Shown: piece by piece, positions 53,189 through 62,495 of the stretch
Numbering within the stretch: the stretch's first letter is position 1
Layout: each line of letters opens with the position of its first letter
DNA from: Colwellia psychrerythraea
GTDB lineage: Bacteria > Pseudomonadota > Gammaproteobacteria > Enterobacterales > Alteromonadaceae
Length of the DNA: 64,000 bases
Assembly (NCBI RefSeq): GCF_000764185.1
Contig: NZ_JQEC01000075.1
Location: 1-64,000 of the forward strand
Reading direction: 5' to 3'
Translations under genes and position numbers: made by a program
Notes under the pieces: generated by a model
What the model was told of the DNA's origin: nothing
What the model saw: the letters and a program-made list of their open reading frames with translations, nothing else
Database searches by the model: none

Positions 53189-54616
53189 ATGGCTGATTCA
53201 ACAAAAAGCAGTGCAGCAGGAAAAAAGCAGCTAGCTGGAAAACTTAATGTGGTTAACCCTTATGATCAAAGTTTTATCGGTTCAGTTCCTACAGTAAACT
53301 GGAATAATATTGATAAATACTTAGCTACCTCAGAGCAACTTTTTAAGGATAGAAATCAATGGCTGCCAGCCTTTGAACGTATTAATATTCTAAAAAAAGC
53401 AGCAAATCTAATTTCACAAAGAACAGATGAATTAGCGTTATTGATTGCCAGTGAAGGCGGTAAGCCATTGATGGATGCGCGAGTAGAAGTCACCAGAGCC
53501 ATTGATGGCGTGGAGCTTTGCGCACAAGAAATTTCTAAATTAACCGGTACTGAAATACCGATGGATTTAACCCAGGCAGGTGCGGGGAGAGTAGCCTTTA
53601 CTACTAAGGAGCCTATCGGCGTTGTCGTGGCAGTTTCTGCATTTAATCACCCACTCAACTTAATTGTACATCAAGTAGCTCCGGCCGTTGCTGCGGGTTG
53701 TCCTGTTTTAGTTAAACCGGCCCGAGATACGCCATTATCGTGTAAAGCATTTGTAGATATTTTACATGAAGCCGGTTTGCCGCCGCAGTGGTGCCGTTTT
53801 ATTGCTTGTGATATTCCTACCTCTGAAAAAATGATCACCGATACTCGTATCGCTTTTTTCAGCTTTATTGGCTCAGGTAATGTTGGTTGGATGTTGCGTG
53901 CTAAGTTAGCTCCGGGTACACGTTGTGCGCTAGAACATGGCGGCGTTGCCCCAGTAATTATTGAAGATAGTGCTGATGTTGAAGCGATGATTCCGAGTTT
54001 GTTGAAAGGCGGGTTTTACCATTCAGGGCAGGTATGTGTATCCGTTCAGCGTATTTTTGCACCGAAAAAGAAAGCCAAGATCATTGCGCAGATGTTGGCT
54101 GATGGCGCAGCGAAACTTATTGTTGGTAATGCTATCGATGAATTTACCGAATGTGGCCCATTAATTCGGCCTAAAGAGGTTGATCGCGTTGAAGCATGGG
54201 TTGATGAAGCGGTGGCGACGGGAGCAACCTTAATTACCGGCGGTAAAAGGTTAGGCGATAGTACTTATACGCCGACAGTATTACTTGAACCACCCGTTGA
54301 TGCCAAAGTTTCTACCATGGAGATTTTTGGACCGGTTGTTTGTGTTTATGGTTATGATGATATTGACCAAGCCATTGCTCAAGCCAATTCATTGGAATAT
54401 GCTTTTCAAGCCTCGGTATTCACAAAAAACCTTGATGTTGCTATGAAGGCAATACGTGAATTAAACGCGACAGCTGTAATGGTTAATGATCATAGTGCAT
54501 TTCGGGTTGATTGGATGCCATTCGCTGGACGTAAACAGTCTGGTTATAATACTGGCGGTATTGCTTATACCATGCACGATATGTCTCAGGATAAAATGGC
54601 AGTGATTAAACTCTAA
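53189..54616 (+). CDS. NAD(P)-dependent aldehyde dehydrogenase
   Basis: 475 residues of the aldehyde dehydrogenase superfamily: FNHPLNLIVHQVAPAVAAGCP (cofactor and active-site Asn), FIGSGNVG, general base Glu in ALEHGG (ELGG in most relatives), nucleophile Cys in HSGQVCVSVQ, EIFGPV, and a C-terminal FAGRKQSGYNTGG. The Glu shows it is a hydrolytic rather than CoA-acylating enzyme. It is probably cotranscribed with the upstream ThDP enzyme and may oxidise its aldehyde product or feed it substrate. Confidence 0.88.
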   Translation: MADSTKSSAAGKKQLAGKLNVVNPYDQSFIGSVPTVNWNNIDKYLATSEQLFKDRNQWLPAFERINILKKAANLISQRTDELALLIASEGGKPLMDARVEVTRAIDGVELCAQEISKLTGTEIPMDLTQAGAGRVAFTTKEPIGVVVAVSAFNHPLNLIVHQVAPAVAAGCPVLVKPARDTPLSCKAFVDILHEAGLPPQWCRFIACDIPTSEKMITDTRIAFFSFIGSGNVGWMLRAKLAPGTRCALEHGGVAPVIIEDSADVEAMIPSLLKGGFYHSGQVCVSVQRIFAPKKKAKIIAQMLADGAAKLIVGNAIDEFTECGPLIRPKEVDRVEAWVDEAVATGATLITGGKRLGDSTYTPTVLLEPPVDAKVSTMEIFGPVVCVYGYDDIDQAIAQANSLEYAFQASVFTKNLDVAMKAIRELNATAVMVNDHSAFRVDWMPFAGRKQSGYNTGGIAYTMHDMSQDKMAVIKL

Positions 54617-54796
54617 TTTTTAATTACTTAACCTGAACTCTGGATAATAGGTAGTTATTGTTTAAGTAATACAAAACTTAGCTTGTTAGCTACAAAATCT
54701 ACAAAGTTAAGTGACGATATACTCTCTCAATTTATTCGATTATCAAGCTATTTTCAGTGCTTTTATCGGGTTATACCAATAGTTTACTCAGCTTAT

Positions 54797-54820
54797 TAAA
54801 GCCCTATTTAGGGCTTTTTA
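54797..54820 (+). terminator. Terminator downstream of the aldehyde dehydrogenase
   Basis: TAAAGCCCTA and TAGGGCTTTTTA around two bases. It lies 180 bp past the stop codon. Confidence 0.8.
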
Positions 54821-55037
54821 TTTGTCTTCAATTGATAGCCATTACCATAAACGACTTAGAATCAATCATCAAAAATAAACCTCCTACCTGCTATTCAGTG
54901 ACCATGGCTGAAAAATAAGCATTTTTGTTGCCTGCCAAGTCCGGCTCTTTAAATGCTATTGGCTAAATATGTGCTTAGTTAAGAATTTTCATTTCTTTCA
55001 ATAAAAACATAATCAATCTGAAGTCTTTCTCTATCTG

Positions 55038-55055
55038 ACCATCCGGATGGTTTTT
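55038..55055 (+). promoter_or_regulatory. Perfect 14-bp palindrome before the nuclease gene
   Basis: ACCATCCGGATGGT has no loop and is followed by TTTTT. It could be a regulator-binding dyad or a short terminator; a repressor site is plausible given its place 170 bp before the start codon. Confidence 0.4.
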
Positions 55056-55225
55056 ATCATGTTGATTGTTTTATATGCAATTAACTGTTGACTATTTAGT
55101 CAGGATTTACAAGGATCCTACTGTTAAATAACAAAACTGTAACATTAATCGTGCAGAATCAAGTTGAAGTTTTAGCCAATAGCAGTATTTTTTAGCAAAT
55201 ATAATTATAAATCTGGAGAGATAAA

Positions 55226-58200
55226 ATGAATACTAGTAAGGCAAGGCCAAGTCGATTTTTCGGCCATGGTAAGTTAAATGTAAGCTTGATTGCACTTTGT
55301 ATTGCTTCAAGTTTTGTGACTCATAGTGCTTTAAGCGCTGAAACATTATGGTCAGAAAATTTTAATGACCCAGCATTAGCCAATAAAGGTGCTGTTTTTA
55401 ATACTATCGATATGAATGGTATTACGCGTTGGTCTATCGATGTTAGTAATGCTGAGTTAACTGCAACGAGTGATTGGTTTAAAGTCACTAATAACAAGAT
55501 TGAAGCAAGAGATGTTGATGGTAGTGTTGATTGGTTATCAGAGACTATCAACATTGCCGGAAAGAATAATATTCAACTCTCTGTTTTAGCAGAGGAAAGT
55601 GGAAACCACGAATCAGCAGATTTTTTTAACCTGTTATATTCAGTAGATAATGCTGCTTTTGTCAGGGTAGACAATTGGCAAGGCAAGGGCAATGACAATC
55701 ATACCTTAGTTGATGATTTCACTTCAGTTACTGTTACACAAGCCATTCCTGAGGGAAGTAGCCTACAAATAAAAGTGTCAATGGCAAATAACTCTGGCTC
55801 TGAATACATACGTTTAGATGATGTAGTCATCACCTCTAGTGTTGACGATGGCGGCGGTGACAATGGTAATGACGGTGGTACAGTAACTAATGCTTGTTAT
55901 AACTGTCCAGACTTGAGCCGAATTGCCAGTGCTGCAGAATTTGATGATGCTACCTATTATGCTCCTGTTATTAGCGCTATTGACTCAGCACAAAGTGCTG
56001 CGGTTATCCGCACAAATATCAATGACGTTATTTCTGTTAACCACAAGCAGCTAAGCTATTCTGAGGCTTGGACAGCATTAACGGTAACAGATGAAGACCC
56101 ACTTAATGCTGACAATGTCATCTTATTTTATCGTGGTATTTCCAAGGCAAAACACTCAAATGGTAGCGGTTCACAATCGACCGATCCTGATAACTGGAAC
56201 CGCGAACATGTATGGGCAAAAAGTCATGGTTTTCCAAGCTCTAGTGCATTTGCTTACTCAGATATTCATCACTTAAGACCTACTGACATTTCAGTTAACT
56301 CATCACGAGGTAATTTAGACTTTGATAACAGTGACAATGCTTTACCTGAATCGCCAGAAAATCGCGTCGACGGTAATTCATTTGAGCCAAGAGATGCAGT
56401 GAAAGGTGATGTTGCTCGAATAGTGTTATATATGGATACTCGTTATGCCGGCTTAGACTCAGTGACGCCAGACTTACAAGTTGTTGATAGAATAACTTCT
56501 GTCGGAGAGGCAAAGTTAGGTAAATTATGTACGCTGTTAGCGTGGAGTGAAGCGGATCCGGTTGATGAATTTGAAGTTAATAGAAATAATAAAATTTATG
56601 AATTTCAAGGAAATCGTAACCCATTTATTGATCACCCTGAGTGGATTGCAACAATTTACAGTGCATCATGTTCAGATGTTGGTCCTGTTGACCCAGTCGA
56701 TCCGGTAGACCCTGTTGATCCAACTGAACCTGACGTTGATTTGTTTTTTTCTGAATACGTTGAAGGTTCAAGTTTTAATAAAGCGGTAGAAATATATAAC
56801 CCAACAGATGCAACTATCGACTTAGCTGATTATCAATTCAAACTTTATTCAAACGGTAGCTCAACAGCTACTGGTAGTTATACCTTAACGGGACAACTTC
56901 TCGCCAATGATGTTGTGGTTTTAGGCTCTAGCCAAATTGCAGATAACAGTGCTTTAGCTCCTTATATTGACCACTTTGTCGGTGCTGTTAATTTTAATGG
57001 TGATGATTATATCGAGCTTCTTCATGGCGATATTATTATTGATAACGTTGGCACTTATGGTATTAGACAAAATTGGGGTAAAGATACCTCATTGGTACGC
57101 TTAGCTTCAGTAACATCAGGAGATAATGATCGAACAGATGAGTTTATTAAAGCAGAGCAATGGCAATCAAACTCAAAAGATACTTTTGATAATTTAGGAA
57201 CCCATTTAGCTGATACGCCACCTACCGATCCTAATCCTGGTGAAGATCCTGTAATAGGTATGTGTGGTGATGAGGCAGATAAAATTAATGTCATCCAAGG
57301 CAGTGGTAGTAATTCAACTTTCATTGGCGAAGTTAAGGTGATTGAGGGAACCGTTACCTCTGCAGTGCCAAGTTTAAAAGGCTATTTTGTTCAAGAAGAA
57401 GTGCAGGATACTGATGTTGATTTAATGACTTCTGAAGCCCTTTTTATATATTTCAATAATATTGCCAACTTTCCTACTGTGGGTAATAAAGTAAGAATAA
57501 ACGGCACTATAAAAGAGAGCTTTGGCCGAACACAATTAACCGCCACAACTGACTTTGTTGATTGTGGTCTTGGTGAACCAATTGAAGCTACTATAGTGTC
57601 TTTACCTATATCAAGTAGTGATTACTGGGAGACCATCGAAGGTATGATGGTTAGTTTTTCAGATACCTTAAAAGTAAGTGATACTTATAATTTGGCACGT
57701 TATGGCCAGCTAACCTTATCTAATGGACGTTTGATTTTACCTACCAATATTTATAACGCGGGTAGTGAGCAAGCTATTACTTTAGCGGATAAAAACAGTC
57801 GAAACCGTATCACTTTAGATGATATGAATAATGCGCAAAATCCTGATGATGTGCCATTTCCGGCGCCAGGATTAAGTTATCAAAATACTGTACGTTTAGG
57901 TGATTCAGTTGCTAACTTAACCGGTATTATTGATTATAGTTTTAATGCTTACCGTATTTTACCCAGCCAAACGCCACAATTTAGTGCGACAAATGCCAGA
58001 ACTTCACAACCTGATATTAGTGGTGTTGGATCTTTAAAAGTAGCAAGTTTTAACGTATTAAATTACTTCAATGGTGATGGCGCCGGACAAGGTTTTCCGA
58101 CAGAACGGGGCGCGGATACCTTAGAAGAATTTAATCGTCAAAGCAGTAAAATCGTATCGGCACTAGCCGAGATTAATGCTGATGTTGTTGGTCTAATGGA

Positions 58201-59173
58201 GCTAGAAAATGATGGTTTTGCAAGTAACAGTGCCATTGCTGAACTTGTTGCTCAGCTAAATATAAAATTAGGTGACGGAACATATAACTACGTCAGCATT
58301 AATCAAGCTGGCGTTGGCGGCGATGCAATCGCTGTTGGTTTTATTTATAAGCCAGCAACCGTTGCTTTAATTGGTGATGCAATCACCACTAATCAAAGCC
58401 CATTTGATTATGGTAACCGTCAACCATTGGTACAAACGTTTAAAGAAATTGTCACTGATGAAACCTTAACTATTGCAGTTAATCACTTTAAGTCTAAAGG
58501 AAGTTGTGGCAGCGCTTCGGGTAATAACCTTGATCAAGGAGATGGCCAAGGTTGTTGGAATGAACTGAGAACTCAAGCGGCTAGTGCCTTAACCGCTTGG
58601 TTAAACACTAAACCTACAGGCTCTACAGATAGTGATTTCCTTATCATTGGTGATTTAAATGCTTATGGTAAAGAAGACCCTATTAATGTTATTACCGCCA
58701 GTAATTATCATAACTTGGTGGCAGATCATCTGGGCAATGCGGCTTACTCTTATAGCTTTGGTGGTGAAATAGGTTACTTAGACCACGCCTTAGCAAGTAA
58801 CGACTTAGCTAGCCAAGTTGTTGATACCACTGTTTGGCACATCAATGCTGATGAACCTCGTATTTTCGATTACAACACTGAATATAAATCGTCTGAGCAA
58901 TTAGCAAAATATTTTGCTGAAGATGCTTATCGTGCATCAGATCATGATCCCGTTATAGTTTCGCTGAATTTAACTAGCTCAGTTGATGTTGTCGGAGATT
59001 TTGATGGTGATGGTGATGTTGACCGAAATGATGTTAATCAGTTCTCAGCCATGGTTCGCGCTGGTACGGCGGATGATAGCAAATATGATTTCAATCTCGA
59101 TAATGTCGTTAATAGCCGTGATGTCAGAGCATTAATGTCTTTATGTACACGTTCGCGCTGTGCTGTGGAATAA
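55226..59173 (+). CDS. Multidomain secreted nuclease: endonuclease I + ExeM/NucH-type nuclease + dockerin-like C-terminus
   Basis: GGAGAG precedes the ATG. The 1315-residue protein has a long signal peptide (to about LSAE, 39), a beta-sandwich (~40-215), and an endonuclease I domain (~225-475) with the catalytic segment NWNREHVWAKSHG near 322. A VDPVDPVDP linker follows, then a lamin-tail-like domain (~500-650), an OB-like domain (~670-780) and an endonuclease/exonuclease/phosphatase domain (~935-1250; LMELENDG, GDLNAYGKED, ASDHDPV). ExeM-type enzymes degrade extracellular DNA. Unusually, it carries a second nuclease and ends in two calcium-loop repeats (DFDGDGDVDRNDV; DFNLDNVVNSRDV, ~1257-1310) like type I dockerins, where many relatives have a sorting tag. 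The next gene encodes a cohesin-like surface protein. Confidence 0.88.
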   Translation: MNTSKARPSRFFGHGKLNVSLIALCIASSFVTHSALSAETLWSENFNDPALANKGAVFNTIDMNGITRWSIDVSNAELTATSDWFKVTNNKIEARDVDGSVDWLSETINIAGKNNIQLSVLAEESGNHESADFFNLLYSVDNAAFVRVDNWQGKGNDNHTLVDDFTSVTVTQAIPEGSSLQIKVSMANNSGSEYIRLDDVVITSSVDDGGGDNGNDGGTVTNACYNCPDLSRIASAAEFDDATYYAPVISAIDSAQSAAVIRTNINDVISVNHKQLSYSEAWTALTVTDEDPLNADNVILFYRGISKAKHSNGSGSQSTDPDNWNREHVWAKSHGFPSSSAFAYSDIHHLRPTDISVNSSRGNLDFDNSDNALPESPENRVDGNSFEPRDAVKGDVARIVLYMDTRYAGLDSVTPDLQVVDRITSVGEAKLGKLCTLLAWSEADPVDEFEVNRNNKIYEFQGNRNPFIDHPEWIATIYSASCSDVGPVDPVDPVDPVDPTEPDVDLFFSEYVEGSSFNKAVEIYNPTDATIDLADYQFKLYSNGSSTATGSYTLTGQLLANDVVVLGSSQIADNSALAPYIDHFVGAVNFNGDDYIELLHGDIIIDNVGTYGIRQNWGKDTSLVRLASVTSGDNDRTDEFIKAEQWQSNSKDTFDNLGTHLADTPPTDPNPGEDPVIGMCGDEADKINVIQGSGSNSTFIGEVKVIEGTVTSAVPSLKGYFVQEEVQDTDVDLMTSEALFIYFNNIANFPTVGNKVRINGTIKESFGRTQLTATTDFVDCGLGEPIEATIVSLPISSSDYWETIEGMMVSFSDTLKVSDTYNLARYGQLTLSNGRLILPTNIYNAGSEQAITLADKNSRNRITLDDMNNAQNPDDVPFPAPGLSYQNTVRLGDSVANLTGIIDYSFNAYRILPSQTPQFSATNARTSQPDISGVGSLKVASFNVLNYFNGDGAGQGFPTERGADTLEEFNRQSSKIVSALAEINADVVGLMELENDGFASNSAIAELVAQLNIKLGDGTYNYVSINQAGVGGDAIAVGFIYKPATVALIGDAITTNQSPFDYGNRQPLVQTFKEIVTDETLTIAVNHFKSKGSCGSASGNNLDQGDGQGCWNELRTQAASALTAWLNTKPTGSTDSDFLIIGDLNAYGKEDPINVITASNYHNLVADHLGNAAYSYSFGGEIGYLDHALASNDLASQVVDTTVWHINADEPRIFDYNTEYKSSEQLAKYFAEDAYRASDHDPVIVSLNLTSSVDVVGDFDGDGDVDRNDVNQFSAMVRAGTADDSKYDFNLDNVVNSRDVRALMSLCTRSRCAVE

Positions 59174-59245
59174 CAGTTAACTTATCTTAACTCAATTTAT
59201 TCAATACAAATTAATAAATTAAAAATTATATAAAAGGAAGTAACC

Positions 59246-59839
59246 ATGAAAAAATTAATAACATTATTAACGGCACTTTTAGTTTCGTTAAGCACGCAGG
59301 CAACATTACTTAGCGTTGAGCTAAATCAAGATAACTATCAAATAGGAGATGTCTTAACGGCAGACTTTATCATTTCTGATATTGAAGAAGACACTTTTGG
59401 CTTTCAAAAATTATTGGCTACTTTTGACTTTAATGTCTCTTGGGATAATTCACTCATTGAGTATGTATCGACCAGTTTTGGCAATAAACTCAATGTAGGC
59501 GCAGGTAGTGATCAATTTAGTGATGTTATGGTTGATAATTTAGGCCTGTCAGAAACCAGCTATGCATGGTGGGATGAGTTATTACCAGTGCAAGATGGTT
59601 TAAGCCGCTTTATATTAGCGAGTGTTGATTTTACAGTGATTGGCAGTGGCTCAGGAAGTTTAGGTTTAAGCGACTTGGCCTTTGGTGATGATTTTGGCGC
59701 AGCATTTACTGGTGTTAGCAGTAGTGGTAATACTTACTCTGTTACTTCAGGCAACCCAGTTGATGTACCTGAGCCAGCATCTGTGTTGTTAATGTTTATG
59801 GCATTAATCTTATTAGCTCGCCAACAAAAAATGAGTTGA
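59246..59839 (+). CDS. Cohesin-like PEP-CTERM protein
   Basis: AAGGAAG lies 5 bases before the ATG. Signal peptide to about QAT (20). The ~150-residue body has the pattern of cohesin modules: an initial strand with LSVELNQDNYQIGDVLTADF, a FDFNVSWDNSLIEYVST strand like the 'YDPSVLEVVS' strand of cohesins, and a late LSRFILASVDFTVIGSGSGSL strand. It ends with a canonical sorting signal, VPEPASVLLMFMALILLARQQ. It starts 72 bp after the dockerin-ending nuclease, so the pair is probably one operon, with this protein the surface receptor. The cohesin assignment is by pattern only. Confidence 0.75.
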   Translation: MKKLITLLTALLVSLSTQATLLSVELNQDNYQIGDVLTADFIISDIEEDTFGFQKLLATFDFNVSWDNSLIEYVSTSFGNKLNVGAGSDQFSDVMVDNLGLSETSYAWWDELLPVQDGLSRFILASVDFTVIGSGSGSLGLSDLAFGDDFGAAFTGVSSSGNTYSVTSGNPVDVPEPASVLLMFMALILLARQQKMS

Positions 59840-59896
59840 ATTTCTGGAAAATCATGACGGCATAAACTTATTGCTGTCTAAGTAACAAGGTTAGTC

Positions 59897-59929
59897 AAAG
59901 CCCTTATCCTCTAGATAAGGGCTTTTTTA
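59897..59929. terminator. Terminator between convergent genes
   Basis: AAAGCCCTTATC and GATAAGGGCTTT form a 12-bp stem with a 5-nt loop and a run of six Ts; it serves the nuclease/cohesin operon. Confidence 0.88.
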
Positions 59930-59963
59930 TTGATTGTAAGTAATAGTATATTGTGATGTTTTT

Positions 59964-61799
59964 TTATTTACTTTCTGCTGATTTCTGGCAAGTCTGTATT
60001 TTACTTTGCTCTTCTTTATCATTCACTAATACTTGTTGCAGCAGTTCCATGCGATGTTTAACCGCTACACCATAACTGTGATCGTCCCCCCATATTTCTG
60101 ATAATACATGCATTGACTCTCTATCATGCTCTGCAAATAACTCACCGGCACGTTTAGCGCTTTCTTGGCTATTACCCAATAACTTTAATGCTTCAACACC
60201 TAAACCTAAGGCTGATTCAAAGGTTTCTCTTTTAATGGTTTTGACCCCAATGCGAATTAATTCATAGGCATGGTGGCGATCAACTGCCCGAGCAACAATT
60301 TGTAAGTTAGGGTAATGTTTCTGTGCAAGTTGGGCTATTTCAATGATTTTATCAGCATCATCAATGGCTATTACTAATAATTGTGCTTCTTGTGCACCTG
60401 AGGCTTCTAATAAATCTTTGCGTGCGGCATCACCGTAAAATACCTTATTACCAAACTTTTTTAGCAGTTCTATTTGACTGGGGCTGTGGTCTAAAATAGA
60501 TAAATGGTAACCTTGAGAGCTGAGTAGGCGGCCTACTATTTGACCAAAACGACCGTATCCGGCAATAATAACGCTTTTGGTTGCTTCAATATCTTCAGGT
60601 TTATCAAATTCGTGTGCTTCTTCTTGTTCTTTATCGATAATTTTCTCATAGATGATTAATAAAACTGGCGCCATCAACATAGAAATAGCGACCACTAAGG
60701 TTGTTATTTTACTTTGTTCTGGCGTGAGTATTTGTAAGGTAGAGGTTAGTGATAACAATACAAAAGCAAATTCACCGCCTTGTGCTAAGGCAAGGGTAAA
60801 TAGTAACTTCTGTTTCTTTGCCATTTTAAATAACGATGCTAAACAAAATAAAACCGCGGCTTTGATCACAATTAACGACACCACTAATAAGGTCACTAAG
60901 CTTAGCTCTGCAAACAATAATGGGAAATCAATTGAAGCGCCGACAGTGATAAAAAACAAACCAAGCAACAAGCCTTTAAAGGGTTCGATATCTACTTCTA
61001 ATTCGTGTCTAAATTCACTTTCAGCTAGAACCACACCGGCTAAAAAGGTGCCAAGGGCAGGAGATAAACCTATTTTTTGCATGATCACCGCAATGAAAAT
61101 CACCAAAAATAAGGCAAAAACAGTAAATAGCTCACGTAGGCGTGTTTCGGCAATATAGCGAAATAAGGGCGCAGAAACATACTTTCCCGCTAAGACAATC
61201 GCAGCGATAACACCAACGGATATTAGCGTTTGTATATAAACAGGAAAATGTTCTATCAAGTTGCCATGAGAGCCTGAGCTGGCAATGTTGTCACTAAAAG
61301 CTAATAAGGGCACTAATGCCAAAATAGGTATTACGGCAATATCTTGAAAAAGTAATACTGAAAATGAGTTTTGACCAGCTTCTTGTTTTATCCAGCCTTT
61401 TTCATTTAAGGTTTGTAAAACGATGGCAGTAGAGGAGAGCGCTAGCATTAAACCTATGGCAAGTGAGGTTTGCCAAACTAAAGAAAAAACAAAATAACAG
61501 GCCGCAGAAATAAGCAAGGTTGTTACCACTACTTGCAAGCCGCCGAGGCCGATAATTGAGTGCCTTAATTTCCATAAACGTGAAGGTTGCAATTCAAGGC
61601 CAACTAAAAATAACATCATCACTACACCAAACTCGGCAAAATGCATGACATCAGTTTGATCGCCAACTAAGCCCAACAAAAAAGGCCCAATCAAAATACC
61701 CGCTAACAAATAACCGAGTACCGAACCTAAACCGACACGTTTTGCTATAGGCACCGCAATAATTGCCGCGGCGAGATATATTACAGCCATTTCTAACAT
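59964..61799 (-). CDS. KefB/KefC-type monovalent cation:proton antiporter (CPA2)
   Basis: 611 residues. The first ~385 form the CPA2 membrane domain of about 13 helices (GSVLGYLLAGILIGPFLLG near the start; LGTFLAGVVLAESEFRHELE). A TrkA-N/RCK domain follows (about 405-530) with the dinucleotide fold IIAGYGRFGQIVGRLL. This is the layout of Kef potassium/proton antiporters that are gated by glutathione adducts to protect against electrophiles. The C-terminal tail is charged. No KefG/KefF ancillary gene is adjacent. Confidence 0.9.
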   Translation of the reverse strand: MLEMAVIYLAAAIIAVPIAKRVGLGSVLGYLLAGILIGPFLLGLVGDQTDVMHFAEFGVVMMLFLVGLELQPSRLWKLRHSIIGLGGLQVVVTTLLISAACYFVFSLVWQTSLAIGLMLALSSTAIVLQTLNEKGWIKQEAGQNSFSVLLFQDIAVIPILALVPLLAFSDNIASSGSHGNLIEHFPVYIQTLISVGVIAAIVLAGKYVSAPLFRYIAETRLRELFTVFALFLVIFIAVIMQKIGLSPALGTFLAGVVLAESEFRHELEVDIEPFKGLLLGLFFITVGASIDFPLLFAELSLVTLLVVSLIVIKAAVLFCLASLFKMAKKQKLLFTLALAQGGEFAFVLLSLTSTLQILTPEQSKITTLVVAISMLMAPVLLIIYEKIIDKEQEEAHEFDKPEDIEATKSVIIAGYGRFGQIVGRLLSSQGYHLSILDHSPSQIELLKKFGNKVFYGDAARKDLLEASGAQEAQLLVIAIDDADKIIEIAQLAQKHYPNLQIVARAVDRHHAYELIRIGVKTIKRETFESALGLGVEALKLLGNSQESAKRAGELFAEHDRESMHVLSEIWGDDHSYGVAVKHRMELLQQVLVNDKEEQSKIQTCQKSAESK

Positions 61800-62111
61800 T
61801 GTTTACTCCTGATAGTGCATATTTTTATAATGGAAAACTGACTTATGCACATTTTATTATTAAGACTATGATGAATAATAGCTTTATTGATCGCTATATA
61901 GTTATATTACTTAAAGATACGAGTTGTAAGACAGAAATCTCACTCGAGCTACCTTCACAACAGCAAAATATAAATATTATGGTTATTTTTATACCAATTC
62001 CATATGGTGAATAATCCCCCTCATGATTGGCGTTAATTAAGGTTTAGCCTACACTGACTGTAGTATGTTAAATATACATACTGGGTTTCACTACTTCAAA
62101 GGAATGATAAA
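61800..62111. other. Intergenic region, about 310 bp
   Basis: Divergent leader of the antiporter and the small gene at 62112. Contains ATACCAATTCCATATGG near 61991, a motif partly repeated at 17636. No gene accepted. Confidence 0.3.
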
Positions 62112-62297
62112 ATGGAATTTAATACCCCTCAAGCGATCCGAAAAATAAAATTATCTCCACAAAGCACAATTTTAATTAATGGTAAAAATCAATGCAAACT
62201 ACAAGCAATGTCATTTGCCCTTAAATACCATAAAGTGGACGTAACTGAGACGTTCGGTGAGTTAACGGTCAAGGGTGTAGTGCCTGTCGGTGGGTAA
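62112..62297 (+). CDS. Small protein of unknown function (61 aa)
   Basis: AAAGGA lies 8 bases before the ATG and a strong terminator follows, so a real short gene is likely. The product is basic, has no signal peptide or membrane segment, and contains one Cys (about residue 28). The order of predicted strands and helix (ILINGKNQCKLQAMSFALKY, then VDVTETFGELTVKGV) suggests a compact alpha/beta fold. No family recognised. Confidence 0.6.
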   Translation: MEFNTPQAIRKIKLSPQSTILINGKNQCKLQAMSFALKYHKVDVTETFGELTVKGVVPVGG

Positions 62298-62330
62298 AGT
62301 TATAACTTTTACTTTACTATCAATAATATC

Positions 62331-62378
62331 ATCCGCTCTATTAAGGTCATTCATTAATCTTAATAGAGCGGATTTTTT
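62331..62378 (+). terminator. Terminator of the small gene
   Basis: ATCCGCTCTATTAAG and CTTAATAGAGCGGAT form a perfect 15-bp stem with a 13-nt loop followed by TTTTTT. Confidence 0.9.
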
Positions 62379-62495
62379 ATAGTAGACCGAATGATAACCG
62401 CCGAAAAAAGTTACCTAGTCAGAGAATATACTAAGGATATTAAACACATTACTTGAATGGAAAAGGGATAGTGAAAGTTAGGCAATTAAAGATAG

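Larger units (their letters stand above)
54617..55225. other. Intergenic region, about 610 bp
   Basis: Contains a terminator at 54797, a perfect 14-bp palindrome ACCATCCGGATGGT followed by five Ts at 55038-55055, and the leader of the nuclease gene. No gene recognised. Confidence 0.45.

Noticed and set aside
17636..62011. AATTCCATATGGTGAA present at 17636-17651 and 61996-62011
   Set aside because: A 16-base match in 64 kb of AT-rich DNA is not clearly beyond chance, and no longer shared unit or flanking structure was seen. It could still be a short dispersed genomic repeat.
61763..62014. Plus-strand frame of 83 residues across the antiporter start
   Set aside because: Overlaps the antiporter N-terminus on the other strand and has no ribosome-binding site.
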